Shown here: piece by piece, positions 40,765-49,482 of the stretch
How the letters are laid out: the number at the start of each line of letters is the position of its first letter
How positions within the stretch are numbered: position 1 is the first letter of the stretch
NCBI GenBank assembly: GCA_045536965.1
Contig: JAZSON010000026.1
Location: 1 to 53,485 of the forward strand
Direction: 5' to 3'
From: UBA5448 sp045536965
GTDB lineage: Bacteria; Bacillota; Clostridia; Oscillospirales; SIG627
Length of the DNA: 53,485 nt
Program-made: the position numbers and the translations under genes
Notes under the pieces: model-generated
What the model saw: the letters and a program-made list of their open reading frames with translations, nothing else
Database searches by the model: none
Told to the model about the DNA's origin: nothing

Positions 40765-42227
40765 GCTTTTCCTCCCTCAGAAAGATACTGTTTTACAATA
40801 GCGCGCTCGGAATAAGGATGTTTTCCGTTTTGATCGATCTCATATTCTTCGTGTCCCTTGCCGGCGAGCAGAATAACATCCCCCTCTTTGGCAAAGTCCA
40901 AAGCAAAACAAATGGCTTCGGTGCGATCATAAATCACCGAATAGGGTGTTTTGGTATCCGCCAAACCTACCAAAATATCTCGGATAATATCTTCTTTTTT
41001 CTCGCTGCGGCAGTTGTCGCTGGTTACAATCACATAATCAGCCAATTCTGCGGCAATAGCCGCCATTTTGGGGCGTTTTCCTTTGTCTCGATCGCCACCG
41101 CAACCAAACAAAACAATCAAGCGTTTTTCAGTGAATCCCCGCAATGTTTTCAGTACATTTTCAAGAGCATCGGGAGTATGGGCAAAATCGATAAATACGG
41201 CATACGGCGCTTTCACATCCACACGATCCACACGACCCTTGACAGGCTCCATCTCCGCCAAAGCTCTTAAAACCAAAGACGGCTTTATCCCGCAAAGCAA
41301 TGCGGCAGAAGCGGCCGCAAGCGAATTATATACAGAAAAAGATCCGGGTATTGGAAGTGTAATATCATTGGTTTGTCCCTGATATACCAAACGATAACTG
41401 ACCCCGTCGGCCGAAGTATCGCAAACATCTTGCGCAAAAAACTCCGCTTGGCCTTTAACACCGTACATATATTTTTCACAAGATGCCCCCGCCATCATCG
41501 CTTGGCAGGAGGGATCGTCCCCGTTAAACACACCCATCCTACACATAGAAAACAACTTTGCTTTTTCGGCACGGTACGCCTCCATGGTATGATGAAAGTC
41601 CAAATGGTCTTGGGTCAAATTGGTGAAAACACCCACATCAAAAGGCACGATCACCTTGCGAAGGTAAAGTGCATGGGAGGAAACCTCCATAATCAGAACT
41701 TTTACGCCCTCATCTCGCATCCGCGCAAACATGCGGTATAGAAGTTCCGAATCGGGTGTTGTCAATAAAGAATCGGCAGGACTGAGCGGGATGGGTTCAT
41801 CGTCGATCAAATACTGCATAGTGCCGATCAAACCGACCTTATAACCCGCCTCGCGGAAAATCTTGCGGAGCATATAAGAGGTGGATGTTTTTCCGTTTGT
41901 TCCGGTAATACCAATGGCAACATCAAACGATTCTTCGGGATGACCGTAAAATGCAGCCAGCAAACGCGTATTGGCTTCACGGGTATCGGATACCAAAATA
42001 TAAGGGATCGGCGCAAGAGGTTTTTCTTCCACAACCACCGCAACGGCACCCTTTTGTATCATTTCATCGACTACAGTATGGGCGTCAAAACGTTCTCCGC
42101 GAATGGCAACGAATAAATTACCGCTTGCAATTTTTCGACTGTCGCTGCAAACACCGGTCACTTCCACAGAAGTCAAACCGTGCTGTTCCAACACCGAAAG
42201 TCCGCTTAAAAGTCCCGATAACTCCAT
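40761..42227 (-). CDS. murE: UDP-MurNAc-dipeptide ligase MurE
   Basis: Adds the third amino acid of the peptidoglycan stem. The 488 residues contain the P-loop 'GITGTNGKTSTSYML', 'NLTQDHLDFH', and 'FIDFAHTPDALENVL'. The specificity motif that reads DNPR in diaminopimelate-adding enzymes is DNCR here ('VTSDNCRSEKKEDI'), so meso-diaminopimelate is the likely substrate, with one changed residue. Good GGGGAGG Shine-Dalgarno; 12 bp after the PBP gene. Confidence 0.96.
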   Translation of the reverse strand: MELSGLLSGLSVLEQHGLTSVEVTGVCSDSRKIASGNLFVAIRGERFDAHTVVDEMIQKGAVAVVVEEKPLAPIPYILVSDTREANTRLLAAFYGHPEESFDVAIGITGTNGKTSTSYMLRKIFREAGYKVGLIGTMQYLIDDEPIPLSPADSLLTTPDSELLYRMFARMRDEGVKVLIMEVSSHALYLRKVIVPFDVGVFTNLTQDHLDFHHTMEAYRAEKAKLFSMCRMGVFNGDDPSCQAMMAGASCEKYMYGVKGQAEFFAQDVCDTSADGVSYRLVYQGQTNDITLPIPGSFSVYNSLAAASAALLCGIKPSLVLRALAEMEPVKGRVDRVDVKAPYAVFIDFAHTPDALENVLKTLRGFTEKRLIVLFGCGGDRDKGKRPKMAAIAAELADYVIVTSDNCRSEKKEDIIRDILVGLADTKTPYSVIYDRTEAICFALDFAKEGDVILLAGKGHEEYEIDQNGKHPYSERAIVKQYLSEGGKA

Positions 42228-42239
42228 ACTGCCTCCCCG

Positions 42240-44651
42240 TTAATCGCCGACACCGTCGTTGTGTCGGATCTCTACAGAAATAATCGTACCCTTCTTCACC
42301 TCGGTACCCGCTTCAATGCTTTGAGAAATAACCACCGTTGACACAGTAGTGTTCCCGCCCTGCAGCACATCCACGGTCGAGTTGGCAAGGTTGATATTCA
42401 ATCCGCTGTTGATAAGCGCCTTATTCGCGGCACTTGCAGACTTCCCGATCAATTTAGGCACCTTCACGGTATCCTTTTCGGGATTCTCCTCGGTATATAA
42501 AACCACGACACCACCCTTGAGGAGGTTACTGCCGTTGGCAGGTACCTGCGAAACCACCTTGGTGCCATTGCCGACCACCTGATAGGTAAAGCCGTCGTTG
42601 ACGATGGCCGTCTTGGCGGAAGCAAGTTCCATGTCCAGATAATTGTCGACTTTTTTGCCCATGGTTTCCAATTCTTTTTGATTATATACAGGCTCAATAC
42701 CGAGATACGGCATCACTTCGCCCAGCACATTCGCCACAATCGGCGCGGCCACAGAACCGCCGTAATACTCACCGACAGGCTCATCCACAAGAACAATAAT
42801 AGCAATTTTAGGGTCGTCTGCGGGCGCAAATGCCACGCAAGATGCAACATATTTGGTGATACCCGTTTCGGTTCGAATATCGGTTTTGACCGAAGTACCC
42901 GTTTTTGCACCCACACGATAACCGGGCACATAAGCATTTCGACCCGAACCGCCGTTGGTAACGCCGTTTTCCAAATATTCAAGAAGTGTGTTCGAAGTTT
43001 CCTCCGAGATTACCTGTCTGACCACGTTGGTGTCGGTCGATTCCACCACACTGCCATCTTCGTCCAAAACAGCCTTGAGGATGTGGGGTGTCACCAGATA
43101 GCCGCCGTTTGCAATGGTTGCGCAGGCCGTCAAGTGGCTCAATGCCGTTACCTTAAAGGTCTGACCAAAGGATGCAACCGCCAATTCGACCGCTCTCCAG
43201 TTGGTTTTCAAATCAAAAAAGTAGTTTCCCGCTTCACCGGGCATATCCACACCGGTGCGCTCGGTATAGCCAAACGCCTTGTAATATTCATAAAAAGTAT
43301 CGTTGCCGATACGTTTGCCAACCGTAACAAAAACAGGGTTGCAGGAATGCCAAATGGATTCCTCAAAGGTTTGAGAACCGTGACCACTCGTTTTGTGACA
43401 CTTGATCGGTTTCCCGTATCCCTTCACCGTGATCTTGCCGTCACACTCAAACTTTTCATTTTCCTTGACCAATTTTTCTTCGATGGCCATGGCGGCGGTA
43501 ATCATCTTAAAGGTAGAGCCGGGCTCATATATTTCGGTAATCAGCTTGTTTTTCCAAAGCGAATACAAAAGATTGGTCTTGTACTCTTGTTTCTTTTCTT
43601 CGGTGCCGACAAATTGATCCAATTTCAGTTGGGAGGCATCATCCAAAACAAACGGATTGTTCAAATCAAAATCCTGCTTGGTGGCCATGCCCAAAATCTC
43701 ACCGTTGTTGACGTCCATAATAATGCCGCAAACACGGTCTTCCGCCCGCGTTTCCACCAAAGCCTGTTCCAAATGCTTTTCCAGAATACTCTGCACCGTA
43801 TAATCAATGGTCAACATCAAGCTGGAACCGTCTTTGGCATCTATGTATTTTTCGTAGGCAAAAGACATATCGCCGCTGTTTGCATTGGTCGCCGTCACAA
43901 TGGATCCGTTGGTACCACAAAGCAACTCGTTGTAATAGGCTTCCACACCGGTAATACCCTGATGATCGCTACCGACAAAACCAATCACATGACAAGCCAA
44001 GTTAGAATAAGGATAATAACGCTTGGTATCATCTACAAAATGAACAAAATCCACATATCCCTTGTTCAGGACAGCCTCTCTGACCTTGGCCGTCAATTCA
44101 AGCTCGGCCTCCCGCATAATGGTTTCATCCTTACGGTTGGTCTTTGCCGTCTTATCAAGAACCATTTGATAGTCAACGCCGAGAATCTCGGAGAGCATCA
44201 TGGCCACATCCTGCGCAACCGTCAAATCGAGATTGGAGAAAAAGGCCTGACGGCGAACCCGCTCCGCATTTCTCTTTTCCTCATCACTGATTTTAGATAC
44301 TTTTTCCTCGATAAATTCCCGCACAGACATTTTGGGAATGGTGTTGGGAGAAATAAAAACACGCTCGGCATTGATGGAAATAGCCAACACCTTACTGTCG
44401 GATGAATAGACAGTGCCGCGTTTGGCGGTGATCACCGTTTCCTGTGTATACTGCGAAATGGTCAAAGACTGATAATGCTCGTAATTGATCAACTGAATAT
44501 TAGCAAGGGCAATCACAAGAACCAAGGCCACACAAACAAAACCGATAAACACAACAATACTCCGCCGGTAAATATACTGGCGGCCTGTACGGTAAATGTT
44601 ACTCGGTTCTTTTTCTTTTTGATGTACGCGATTGGAAGATATTTCTTGCAT
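42240..44651 (-). CDS. class B penicillin-binding protein with PASTA domains (FtsI/SpoVD type)
   Basis: An 803-residue transpeptidase. One membrane helix (about 31-52) is followed by the PBP dimerisation domain and the transpeptidase domain with S379 in 'EPGSTFKMI' (SxxK), 'HSCNPVF' (SxN) and 'VGAKTGTSV' (KTG). Two PASTA domains make up about the last 140 residues. In Firmicutes such a gene here is either the division PBP (FtsI/Pbp2B) or the sporulation SpoVD; the window has only one copy, so it is probably the division enzyme. The start at 44651 follows GAGGG. A terminator-like hairpin separates it from the ftsL-like gene. Confidence 0.94.
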   Translation of the reverse strand: MQEISSNRVHQKEKEPSNIYRTGRQYIYRRSIVVFIGFVCVALVLVIALANIQLINYEHYQSLTISQYTQETVITAKRGTVYSSDSKVLAISINAERVFISPNTIPKMSVREFIEEKVSKISDEEKRNAERVRRQAFFSNLDLTVAQDVAMMLSEILGVDYQMVLDKTAKTNRKDETIMREAELELTAKVREAVLNKGYVDFVHFVDDTKRYYPYSNLACHVIGFVGSDHQGITGVEAYYNELLCGTNGSIVTATNANSGDMSFAYEKYIDAKDGSSLMLTIDYTVQSILEKHLEQALVETRAEDRVCGIIMDVNNGEILGMATKQDFDLNNPFVLDDASQLKLDQFVGTEEKKQEYKTNLLYSLWKNKLITEIYEPGSTFKMITAAMAIEEKLVKENEKFECDGKITVKGYGKPIKCHKTSGHGSQTFEESIWHSCNPVFVTVGKRIGNDTFYEYYKAFGYTERTGVDMPGEAGNYFFDLKTNWRAVELAVASFGQTFKVTALSHLTACATIANGGYLVTPHILKAVLDEDGSVVESTDTNVVRQVISEETSNTLLEYLENGVTNGGSGRNAYVPGYRVGAKTGTSVKTDIRTETGITKYVASCVAFAPADDPKIAIIVLVDEPVGEYYGGSVAAPIVANVLGEVMPYLGIEPVYNQKELETMGKKVDNYLDMELASAKTAIVNDGFTYQVVGNGTKVVSQVPANGSNLLKGGVVVLYTEENPEKDTVKVPKLIGKSASAANKALINSGLNINLANSTVDVLQGGNTTVSTVVISQSIEAGTEVKKGTIISVEIRHNDGVGD

Positions 44652-44713
44652 GGCATTTCCCTCTTTTGGGACAATTTTTTCCACAGATGACAAAAACAAA
44701 AAAGGTCATTCGG

Positions 44714-44750
44714 CGAAAAAGAGTAAAGAGCATTCTGTCATTCTCTTTAC
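44714..44750 (-). terminator. internal terminator-like hairpin in the dcw cluster
   Basis: In the 145-bp gap between the ftsL-like and PBP genes the minus strand forms GTAAAGAG/CTCTTTAC (8 bp plus inner pairs) followed by TCTTTTTC. It could reduce transcription into the downstream half of the cluster. Confidence 0.6.
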
Positions 44751-44796
44751 CCTTTTGTGCGTATCCTATCTTATGAAAGCGACGGCGGCTTTATTC

Positions 44797-45558
44797 CTAT
44801 TGTCCGAATATGGACGAAACAGCCGACCACCAAGACGAAGAATCACTTTCCTCATCACCCATGATCTGAATACTGTCGGAGCTTGCAAGGGTGACATATT
44901 TTTTCGGCAAGCTGTCAGCGCTGACCATCCCGTATTCTTCCACAGCAAGCTGCGAAATCAAAGGAAGGTTATATTTTGCATCGAATTTCACCTGCAAAAG
45001 TGTTCTTTCATCCCGCAAAGAAACAATCTCGCTTTGAAGAGATGAAATGCTTTCTTTGTACTCATCCGCTTGAATGTTGAGATAAAACAAATAGAAAAGC
45101 GAAGTGGCGATCAAAAGACAAACCAAAACTAAGGTGAAAAACGGGAATGTGCGCTTTTGTTCGATAGCGCGCGTGACAACATACCGTTTGGTCATACTGC
45201 GAACAGCCGCGGGCTTACTCTTTACAGCATCCGCAGAAACCGCTTCGGCTTGCACACGCTCCTTGTGTTTGTAAAAACTCATGTCCGTCGGCGGTGCAGC
45301 GGCAATGGTTGCCGTGCGTGCGCGGGCAGGAGATGCCACATAATGCCGATTCAAAGTTTCTCGATTGGCAGTGGTACGTCCGGGGACATCCACAGCAGCA
45401 CCGGCATTCACCGAACGGGGCTTCACCTTGGGTGAAAATCCCTGTTCATTCATCAATTTTTCTTGCGGTTTTTCTTTTTTGGTACGAGAGTTGGACGTGA
45501 CCATAATGTCGCCATCGGTCCCGTCTAAACGAGTACGTTCGTCATACGAGCGTTCCAT
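44797..45558 (-). CDS. FtsL/DivIC-like septum protein with long N-terminus
   Basis: A 253-residue bitopic protein. A long, basic and Ala/Pro-rich cytoplasmic region (1 to about 135) precedes one membrane helix (about 139-160). A short coiled coil ('ADEYKESISSLQSEIVSLRD') and a Ser-rich tail follow. Position between rsmH and the PBP gene, and the helix-coil order, identify it as the FtsL-type divisome protein. The cytoplasmic extension is much longer than in classical FtsL (about 100-120 residues in total). Assignment is by position and topology. Confidence 0.75.
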   Translation of the reverse strand: MERSYDERTRLDGTDGDIMVTSNSRTKKEKPQEKLMNEQGFSPKVKPRSVNAGAAVDVPGRTTANRETLNRHYVASPARARTATIAAAPPTDMSFYKHKERVQAEAVSADAVKSKPAAVRSMTKRYVVTRAIEQKRTFPFFTLVLVCLLIATSLFYLFYLNIQADEYKESISSLQSEIVSLRDERTLLQVKFDAKYNLPLISQLAVEEYGMVSADSLPKKYVTLASSDSIQIMGDEESDSSSWWSAVSSIFGQ

Positions 45559-45589
45559 TCTTTTCGCCTCTCTTTCAACTTCTTATGCT

Positions 45590-46522
45590 TTACAACTTCT
45601 GCGCGACACGCAACTTGGCACTACGCGCACGGTTATTCAACTTCAATTCTTCCTGCCCCGACACAATGGGCTTGCGGCTCAAAAGCTTCACACGGGGCTT
45701 AAATCCGCAAACACACACAGGGAAATCCCGCGGACAGGTGCACCCCTCGATCTCAGCAGAGAAGGTTTCCTTAACCGCCCGATCCTCCAAAGAATGAAAA
45801 GAGATCACCGCCAAAATACCACTTTGTCTGAGCGCCCCAATCAACGTACGCAAAGTAGGGGGAATAATGGCCAGCTCGTTGTTAACCTCCATGCGAATGG
45901 CTTGGAAGGTTCTGCGCGCAGGATGCTTATCCTCATAATGACCACCGGGAATCGCACTTTTTACCGCATCGGCAAGCTGACCGGTGGTGGTAAACGGGGT
46001 GCTTTCCCGTCGTCTTACAATCTCACGGGCAATACGGTCAGCAAACCGCTCTTCTCCGTAAGCCGTTATAATACGTTTCAATTCCGCTTGTGAATATGTA
46101 TTCACAATGTCGGCAGCACTTCTGCCCTCGCCCGACATCCGCATATCCAGCGGCGCATCGGAAACATGATAGGAAAATCCTCTCTCGGGAGTGTCAAGCT
46201 GATGAGAGGAAACCCCCAAATCGATCACAGCTCCATCGATTCCATCAGGGGCATATGTATCTAAAATAGAAGCAATATTGGAAAAATTGTCATGCACATA
46301 GGTAACGCGATCTCCAAACGGCGAAAGACGCTCCTTGGCCGCGGCAATGGCCTCGTGATCGCAATCAATTGCGATCAAGCGCCCCGCCTCTCCCATACGG
46401 GAAGCAATCAGCGAAGAATGTCCGCCTCCGCCCAATGTGCAGTCAACGTAAACACCGCCGGGACGAACATCAAGTGCATCCACCGTTTCGTGGAGCAAAA
46501 CGGTCATGTGGGAAAATTCCAT
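45590..46522 (-). CDS. rsmH: 16S rRNA m4C1402 methyltransferase RsmH
   Basis: Methylates C1402 of 16S rRNA with SAM. The 310 residues show 'HMTVLLHETVDAL', the SAM loop 'VDCTLGGGGHSSLI', 'VIDLGVSSHQLD', 'GFSYHVSDAPLDMRM', and 'VISFHSLEDRAVKE'. A C-terminal 'CTCPRDFPVCVCG' is conserved. Only 2 bp after mraZ, with no clear ribosome site, so it is probably translationally coupled. Confidence 0.97.
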   Translation of the reverse strand: MEFSHMTVLLHETVDALDVRPGGVYVDCTLGGGGHSSLIASRMGEAGRLIAIDCDHEAIAAAKERLSPFGDRVTYVHDNFSNIASILDTYAPDGIDGAVIDLGVSSHQLDTPERGFSYHVSDAPLDMRMSGEGRSAADIVNTYSQAELKRIITAYGEERFADRIAREIVRRRESTPFTTTGQLADAVKSAIPGGHYEDKHPARRTFQAIRMEVNNELAIIPPTLRTLIGALRQSGILAVISFHSLEDRAVKETFSAEIEGCTCPRDFPVCVCGFKPRVKLLSRKPIVSGQEELKLNNRARSAKLRVAQKL

Positions 46523-46524
46523 AA

Positions 46525-46944
46525 TCAGAACCCGTACTGTTTCAATGTTTCAAGCATCGCCTTGCGGTCAAGATTGCTCATATAAGCTTCATACGCCGAA
46601 GCCGACCAAATCTCTGCGCGATCACGCACACCGATGATTACAGCCTCATTTTCAAGGGCGGCATATTGCCGCAACGACTGCGGAATGACCACTCGCCCGT
46701 GAGTGTCGCAGGTGCACCATTGTGCAGTAGAAAACAAATAACGCAAAATTTCGCCGCCGGACATTTCCGGCAACGCTTTCAACCGATCACAAAACGCCTC
46801 CCAATCGGAAGCGGAATAAACACTCAAACAAGTGTCAAACGATTTGGCAAGCACAATGGTCTCTCCCAACTCGTCTCTTAAAGGGGCGGGAATAAACAGA
46901 CGTCCTTTTGCGTCAACGCCATAGCGATACTCACCCAAAAGCAC
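46525..46944 (-). CDS. mraZ: transcriptional regulator MraZ
   Basis: A 139-residue DNA-binding protein with two AbrB-like swapped-hairpin domains; each holds the family's D-x3-R motif ('DAKGRL' and 'DTHGRV'). MraZ forms large rings and represses the dcw cluster by binding several repeats in its promoter. The start is a GTG preceded by AGGGGG. Here the upstream DNA has a regular repeat array, so autoregulation is likely. First gene of the cluster. Confidence 0.96.
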   Translation of the reverse strand: MLLGEYRYGVDAKGRLFIPAPLRDELGETIVLAKSFDTCLSVYSASDWEAFCDRLKALPEMSGGEILRYLFSTAQWCTCDTHGRVVIPQSLRQYAALENEAVIIGVRDRAEIWSASAYEAYMSNLDRKAMLETLKQYGF

Positions 46945-47049
46945 GACCTATTCCCCCTCTCACAAAGCTAAACTGTCCACCAATCGATCGTCATCGTTTT
47001 GGCTTCTTCGTTTTGCGGTTCCTCAGGCCGAAACAGTGGTCATTTTCAT

Positions 47050-47113
47050 CCAATTAACACCACTTCGCGCCCATCGTAGTCCAAAATTAACCATTTTGAA
47101 CCACTTTGAACCA
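47050..47113 (-). promoter_or_regulatory. MraZ operator: seven phased TGG repeats
   Basis: On the minus strand, TGG triplets occur with + strand positions 47050, 47060, 47071, 47081, 47091, 47101 and 47111, spaced 10, 11, 10, 10, 10 and 10 bp. The three promoter-proximal ones read TGGTT. They start right after the -10 box (47124-47129) and extend into the leader. MraZ boxes in other bacteria are TGG-containing repeats at 10-bp spacing, usually three or four. Confidence 0.8.
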
Positions 47114-47123
47114 CCGCAACATC

Positions 47124-47152
47124 ATTATAACGAAGATTTTAGCAAATTGCAA
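47124..47152 (-). promoter_or_regulatory. promoter of the dcw cluster
   Basis: On the minus strand TTGCAA (47147-47152), 17-bp spacer, TATAAT (47124-47129). The leader to mraZ is about 170 nt and begins within the MraZ repeat array. Confidence 0.85.
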
Positions 47153-47201
47153 GAGGGTTTGTCGAATTTTTTTGAATTTTTTATGGTTTTTTTTACAAAT
47201 T

Positions 47202-47672
47202 TTACAACAAATTCAGATACTCTGCCGATTCAGGGGGCAAATAGGGAGCGATGGGTCTGTGATAGAGAATCATATCACGCACAAAAGTGGAAGAAATGTG
47301 GGCATACTCAGGTTTGGCAGGCAAAAAAATCGTCTCGCAATCTTCCAAAGTGCGATTGATGGCATACAGTTGAGATTCATATTCAAAATCAGTCGGACCG
47401 CGCACCCCTTTCACGATGGCGCTTACACCATGCTCTTTGGCATATTCCGCCAACAGTCCGTCGTAGAGGTCCACGCGAATGTTTGGAAATTTCTCAAAAC
47501 ATTTATCAGCAAAAGCAACCCTTTGCGCGGGAGAAAGAAACCCTTGCTTCACCGTGTTTTTCATAACAAGCACGACCACCTCGTCAAACATGGCGGCGGC
47601 CCTGAGAATAATATCGTAATGCCCTAAGGTCAACGGATCAAAACTACCGGGACAAAGCGCTGTTTTTTTCAT
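47202..47672 (-). CDS. coaD: phosphopantetheine adenylyltransferase
   Basis: Fourth enzyme of coenzyme A synthesis, making dephospho-CoA from 4'-phosphopantetheine and ATP. The 156 residues have the nucleotidyltransferase 'CPGSFDPLTLGHYDII' and the second motif 'ISSTFVRDM'. An adjacent ATG three bases earlier is nearer to GGAGG; the one 8 bases away (47672) is taken. It is 25 bp after rsmD, a common pair. The dcw promoter lies just beyond its stop. Confidence 0.96.
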   Translation of the reverse strand: MKKTALCPGSFDPLTLGHYDIILRAAAMFDEVVVLVMKNTVKQGFLSPAQRVAFADKCFEKFPNIRVDLYDGLLAEYAKEHGVSAIVKGVRGPTDFEYESQLYAINRTLEDCETIFLPAKPEYAHISSTFVRDMILYHRPIAPYLPPESAEYLNLL

Positions 47673-47697
47673 CATCCAAGCCTCCTTACGTTCGGTG

Positions 47698-48252
47698 CTA
47701 TACACCCTTTCGTTTCACAACGTGCATAAAAGTTTTACCGTATTTATATCGCTTGACAAGCTCAGCTTCGGTCACCGAATCCATCGAGATTTCCGCCGTA
47801 TCCGATTCACAAAAGATAAGCGTATTCTCTCCGACACATCCGCTTTTAAAGAGTCGGCGCAAGGCATCCTCTATCAGATGGAGTCCATAAGGCGGATCTA
47901 CAAAAATATAATCAAAAGGCACATCCGAAAAACCTTTTAAATAGGCAGCGTAATCGGTATGTAAAACGCGGCACCGATCAAAAAGACCTGTTTTTCTCGC
48001 ATTGGACTTCACAAGCTCCACCGAAGCCGTCGCATTATCCACAAAAACCGCCAGTGAGGCGCCGCGGCTGATCGCTTCCAAACCAAGTTGTCCGCTACCG
48101 GCAAACAGATCCAGCACCCTTCTCCCCTCCATTTCAAACTGAATGGACGAAAACAAGCCTTCCTTGGCCATTTCGGTGGTGGGACGAACAGCATCATCCT
48201 TAGGCGACTCCAAACGTACGCCTCTTGCCTGCCCTGTAATAATACGCATCAT
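47698..48252 (-). CDS. rsmD: 16S rRNA m2G966 methyltransferase RsmD
   Basis: Methylates G966 of 16S rRNA. The 184 residues start 'MMRIITGQARGVRLESP', carry the SAM loop 'VLDLFAGSGQLGLEA', and have the catalytic 'FVDPPYG' motif. Of several closely spaced ATG codons, 48252 has the best distance (8) from AAGGAG. It pairs with coaD as in many Firmicutes. Confidence 0.95.
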   Translation of the reverse strand: MMRIITGQARGVRLESPKDDAVRPTTEMAKEGLFSSIQFEMEGRRVLDLFAGSGQLGLEAISRGASLAVFVDNATASVELVKSNARKTGLFDRCRVLHTDYAAYLKGFSDVPFDYIFVDPPYGLHLIEDALRRLFKSGCVGENTLIFCESDTAEISMDSVTEAELVKRYKYGKTFMHVVKRKGV

Positions 48253-48258
48253 ACTCAT

Positions 48259-48664
48259 TACTCCTTCTACCGAAAAAACAATGCTTTTGTCGGCGGTAAA
48301 TCACGGCAATTTATGCCAAAAGCACTGTATATTGTATAAAAATAGCAATATAACATTATAAACTATACCACATATCTCCCCATGCAAGATACAAACCCGC
48401 CCATTGTTCACAGAAAGTTTACAAATAAAAAACACACCGCCGCAACCAAACGCTAAAATCTAACACGGCAGACCGCGTATGCTACTACCGTTCGCGCAAT
48501 CGCATGGCTTTTTTCCAAAGCGAGCATTCACCATTTTACCCAACTTCCTTGACGAAATTTGTATTTTTCAGCCCCGTGCACCAACGCTACACCCCGTTTT
48601 TTATTATTTTTCGGTACAAAAGGCAATTTTTTTCGACATTTTTAACGGAATTTCATAACTTCAC
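48259..48664. other. intergenic region between divergent rsmD and S24-regulator genes
   Basis: About 400 bp of A/T-rich DNA without a convincing reading frame. TATAGT and TATAAT-like hexamers on the minus strand near 48350-48370 may belong to the rsmD promoter, but no -35 box fits well. Confidence 0.4.
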
Positions 48665-48693
48665 TTTACAAACTCGACAAAATCTGTTATAAT
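48665..48693 (+). promoter_or_regulatory. promoter of the S24-regulator gene, with dyad over the -10
   Basis: TTTACA (48665-48670), 17-bp spacer, TATAAT (48688-48693). The imperfect dyad TCTG-N7-CAGA (48683-48697) covers the -10 box and could be the operator for autoregulation. Confidence 0.7.
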
Positions 48694-48750
48694 CAGACAA
48701 AAGGTCAGCAGGGAAAGAACCTTCAAACCCAATATATGAAAGGAAAAACT

Positions 48751-49464
48751 ATGAGCTTCAACAAAAAATTATTACAACTTTTGGCAGACCAAAAAGTCAC
48801 CAAAGCGGAACTTGCCAAGGCAGTAAATATACCCTACACCACGCTCGACAGCATGCTCAAGCGGGACACCGATACCCATCGTTTGGATTGTATCTTTAAA
48901 ATTGCCCGCTACCTCGGCGTCACCGTCGAGTGGCTTGTATTGGATGAAGACCCCGCTTTTCCTCCCGAAGCACTTGCTTTATGGCAATCCTACGAAAACT
49001 TGGATGCTCGCGGTAAGCAAGCCATAAAACTGCTTTTGTCTCACGAAGCGGCTTTCTCGGACAAAGAACCTGCCCAACCCGCCTCTCGGCCGAGTTTAAA
49101 GCCGTGTGTAAAAATCCCCGTCTACACCTCCCCCGCCGCCGCGGGTGAAGCGCTTCCCATCTTGTCCGACGATTATACTCTGGTCGATGCCTACGATCTC
49201 CCCCCGCGCGTTGCTTTTGGCATCCGCATCAGCGGTGACAGTATGGAACCCGAAATTCAAGACGGTTCCATCGTTTGGGTGCGCAACCAAGACACCCTTT
49301 ACCACGATGACATCGGCATTTTCACTTTAAACGGTGAAAGTCTTTGCAAACAGTTATACTTAAAAGACGGCAAATGCCGACTTGTCTCCATCAATCCGCG
49401 GTACGCCCCCATCGAGATTGGCGATGATGACGATTTGCGCGTTGTCGGAAAAGTCATCCGTTAA
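48751..49464 (+). CDS. self-cleaving HTH-S24 repressor (LexA/CI-like)
   Basis: A 237-residue regulator. The N-terminal XRE-type helix-turn-helix reads 'VTKAELAKAVNIPYTTLDSM' (about 16-35). The C-terminal S24 peptidase domain has the catalytic Ser in 'RISGDSMEPEI', the catalytic Lys in 'ESLCKQLYL', and a candidate Ala-Gly cleavage site in 'SPAAAGEALP' ahead of it. This is the layout of phage CI and LexA-like repressors, which cleave themselves when RecA is activated. No prophage or SOS gene is next to it. An M23 peptidase gene follows after 18 bp. Start chosen for AAAGGA 6 bases upstream. Confidence 0.92.
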   Translation: MSFNKKLLQLLADQKVTKAELAKAVNIPYTTLDSMLKRDTDTHRLDCIFKIARYLGVTVEWLVLDEDPAFPPEALALWQSYENLDARGKQAIKLLLSHEAAFSDKEPAQPASRPSLKPCVKIPVYTSPAAAGEALPILSDDYTLVDAYDLPPRVAFGIRISGDSMEPEIQDGSIVWVRNQDTLYHDDIGIFTLNGESLCKQLYLKDGKCRLVSINPRYAPIEIGDDDDLRVVGKVIR

Positions 49465-49482
49465 ACCACAGGAAGGAACACC

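Noticed and set aside
42678..44405. Plus-strand open frame of 575 codons opposite the PBP gene
   Set aside because: Codon-pattern shadow of a long GC3-biased gene; no domain or ribosome site.
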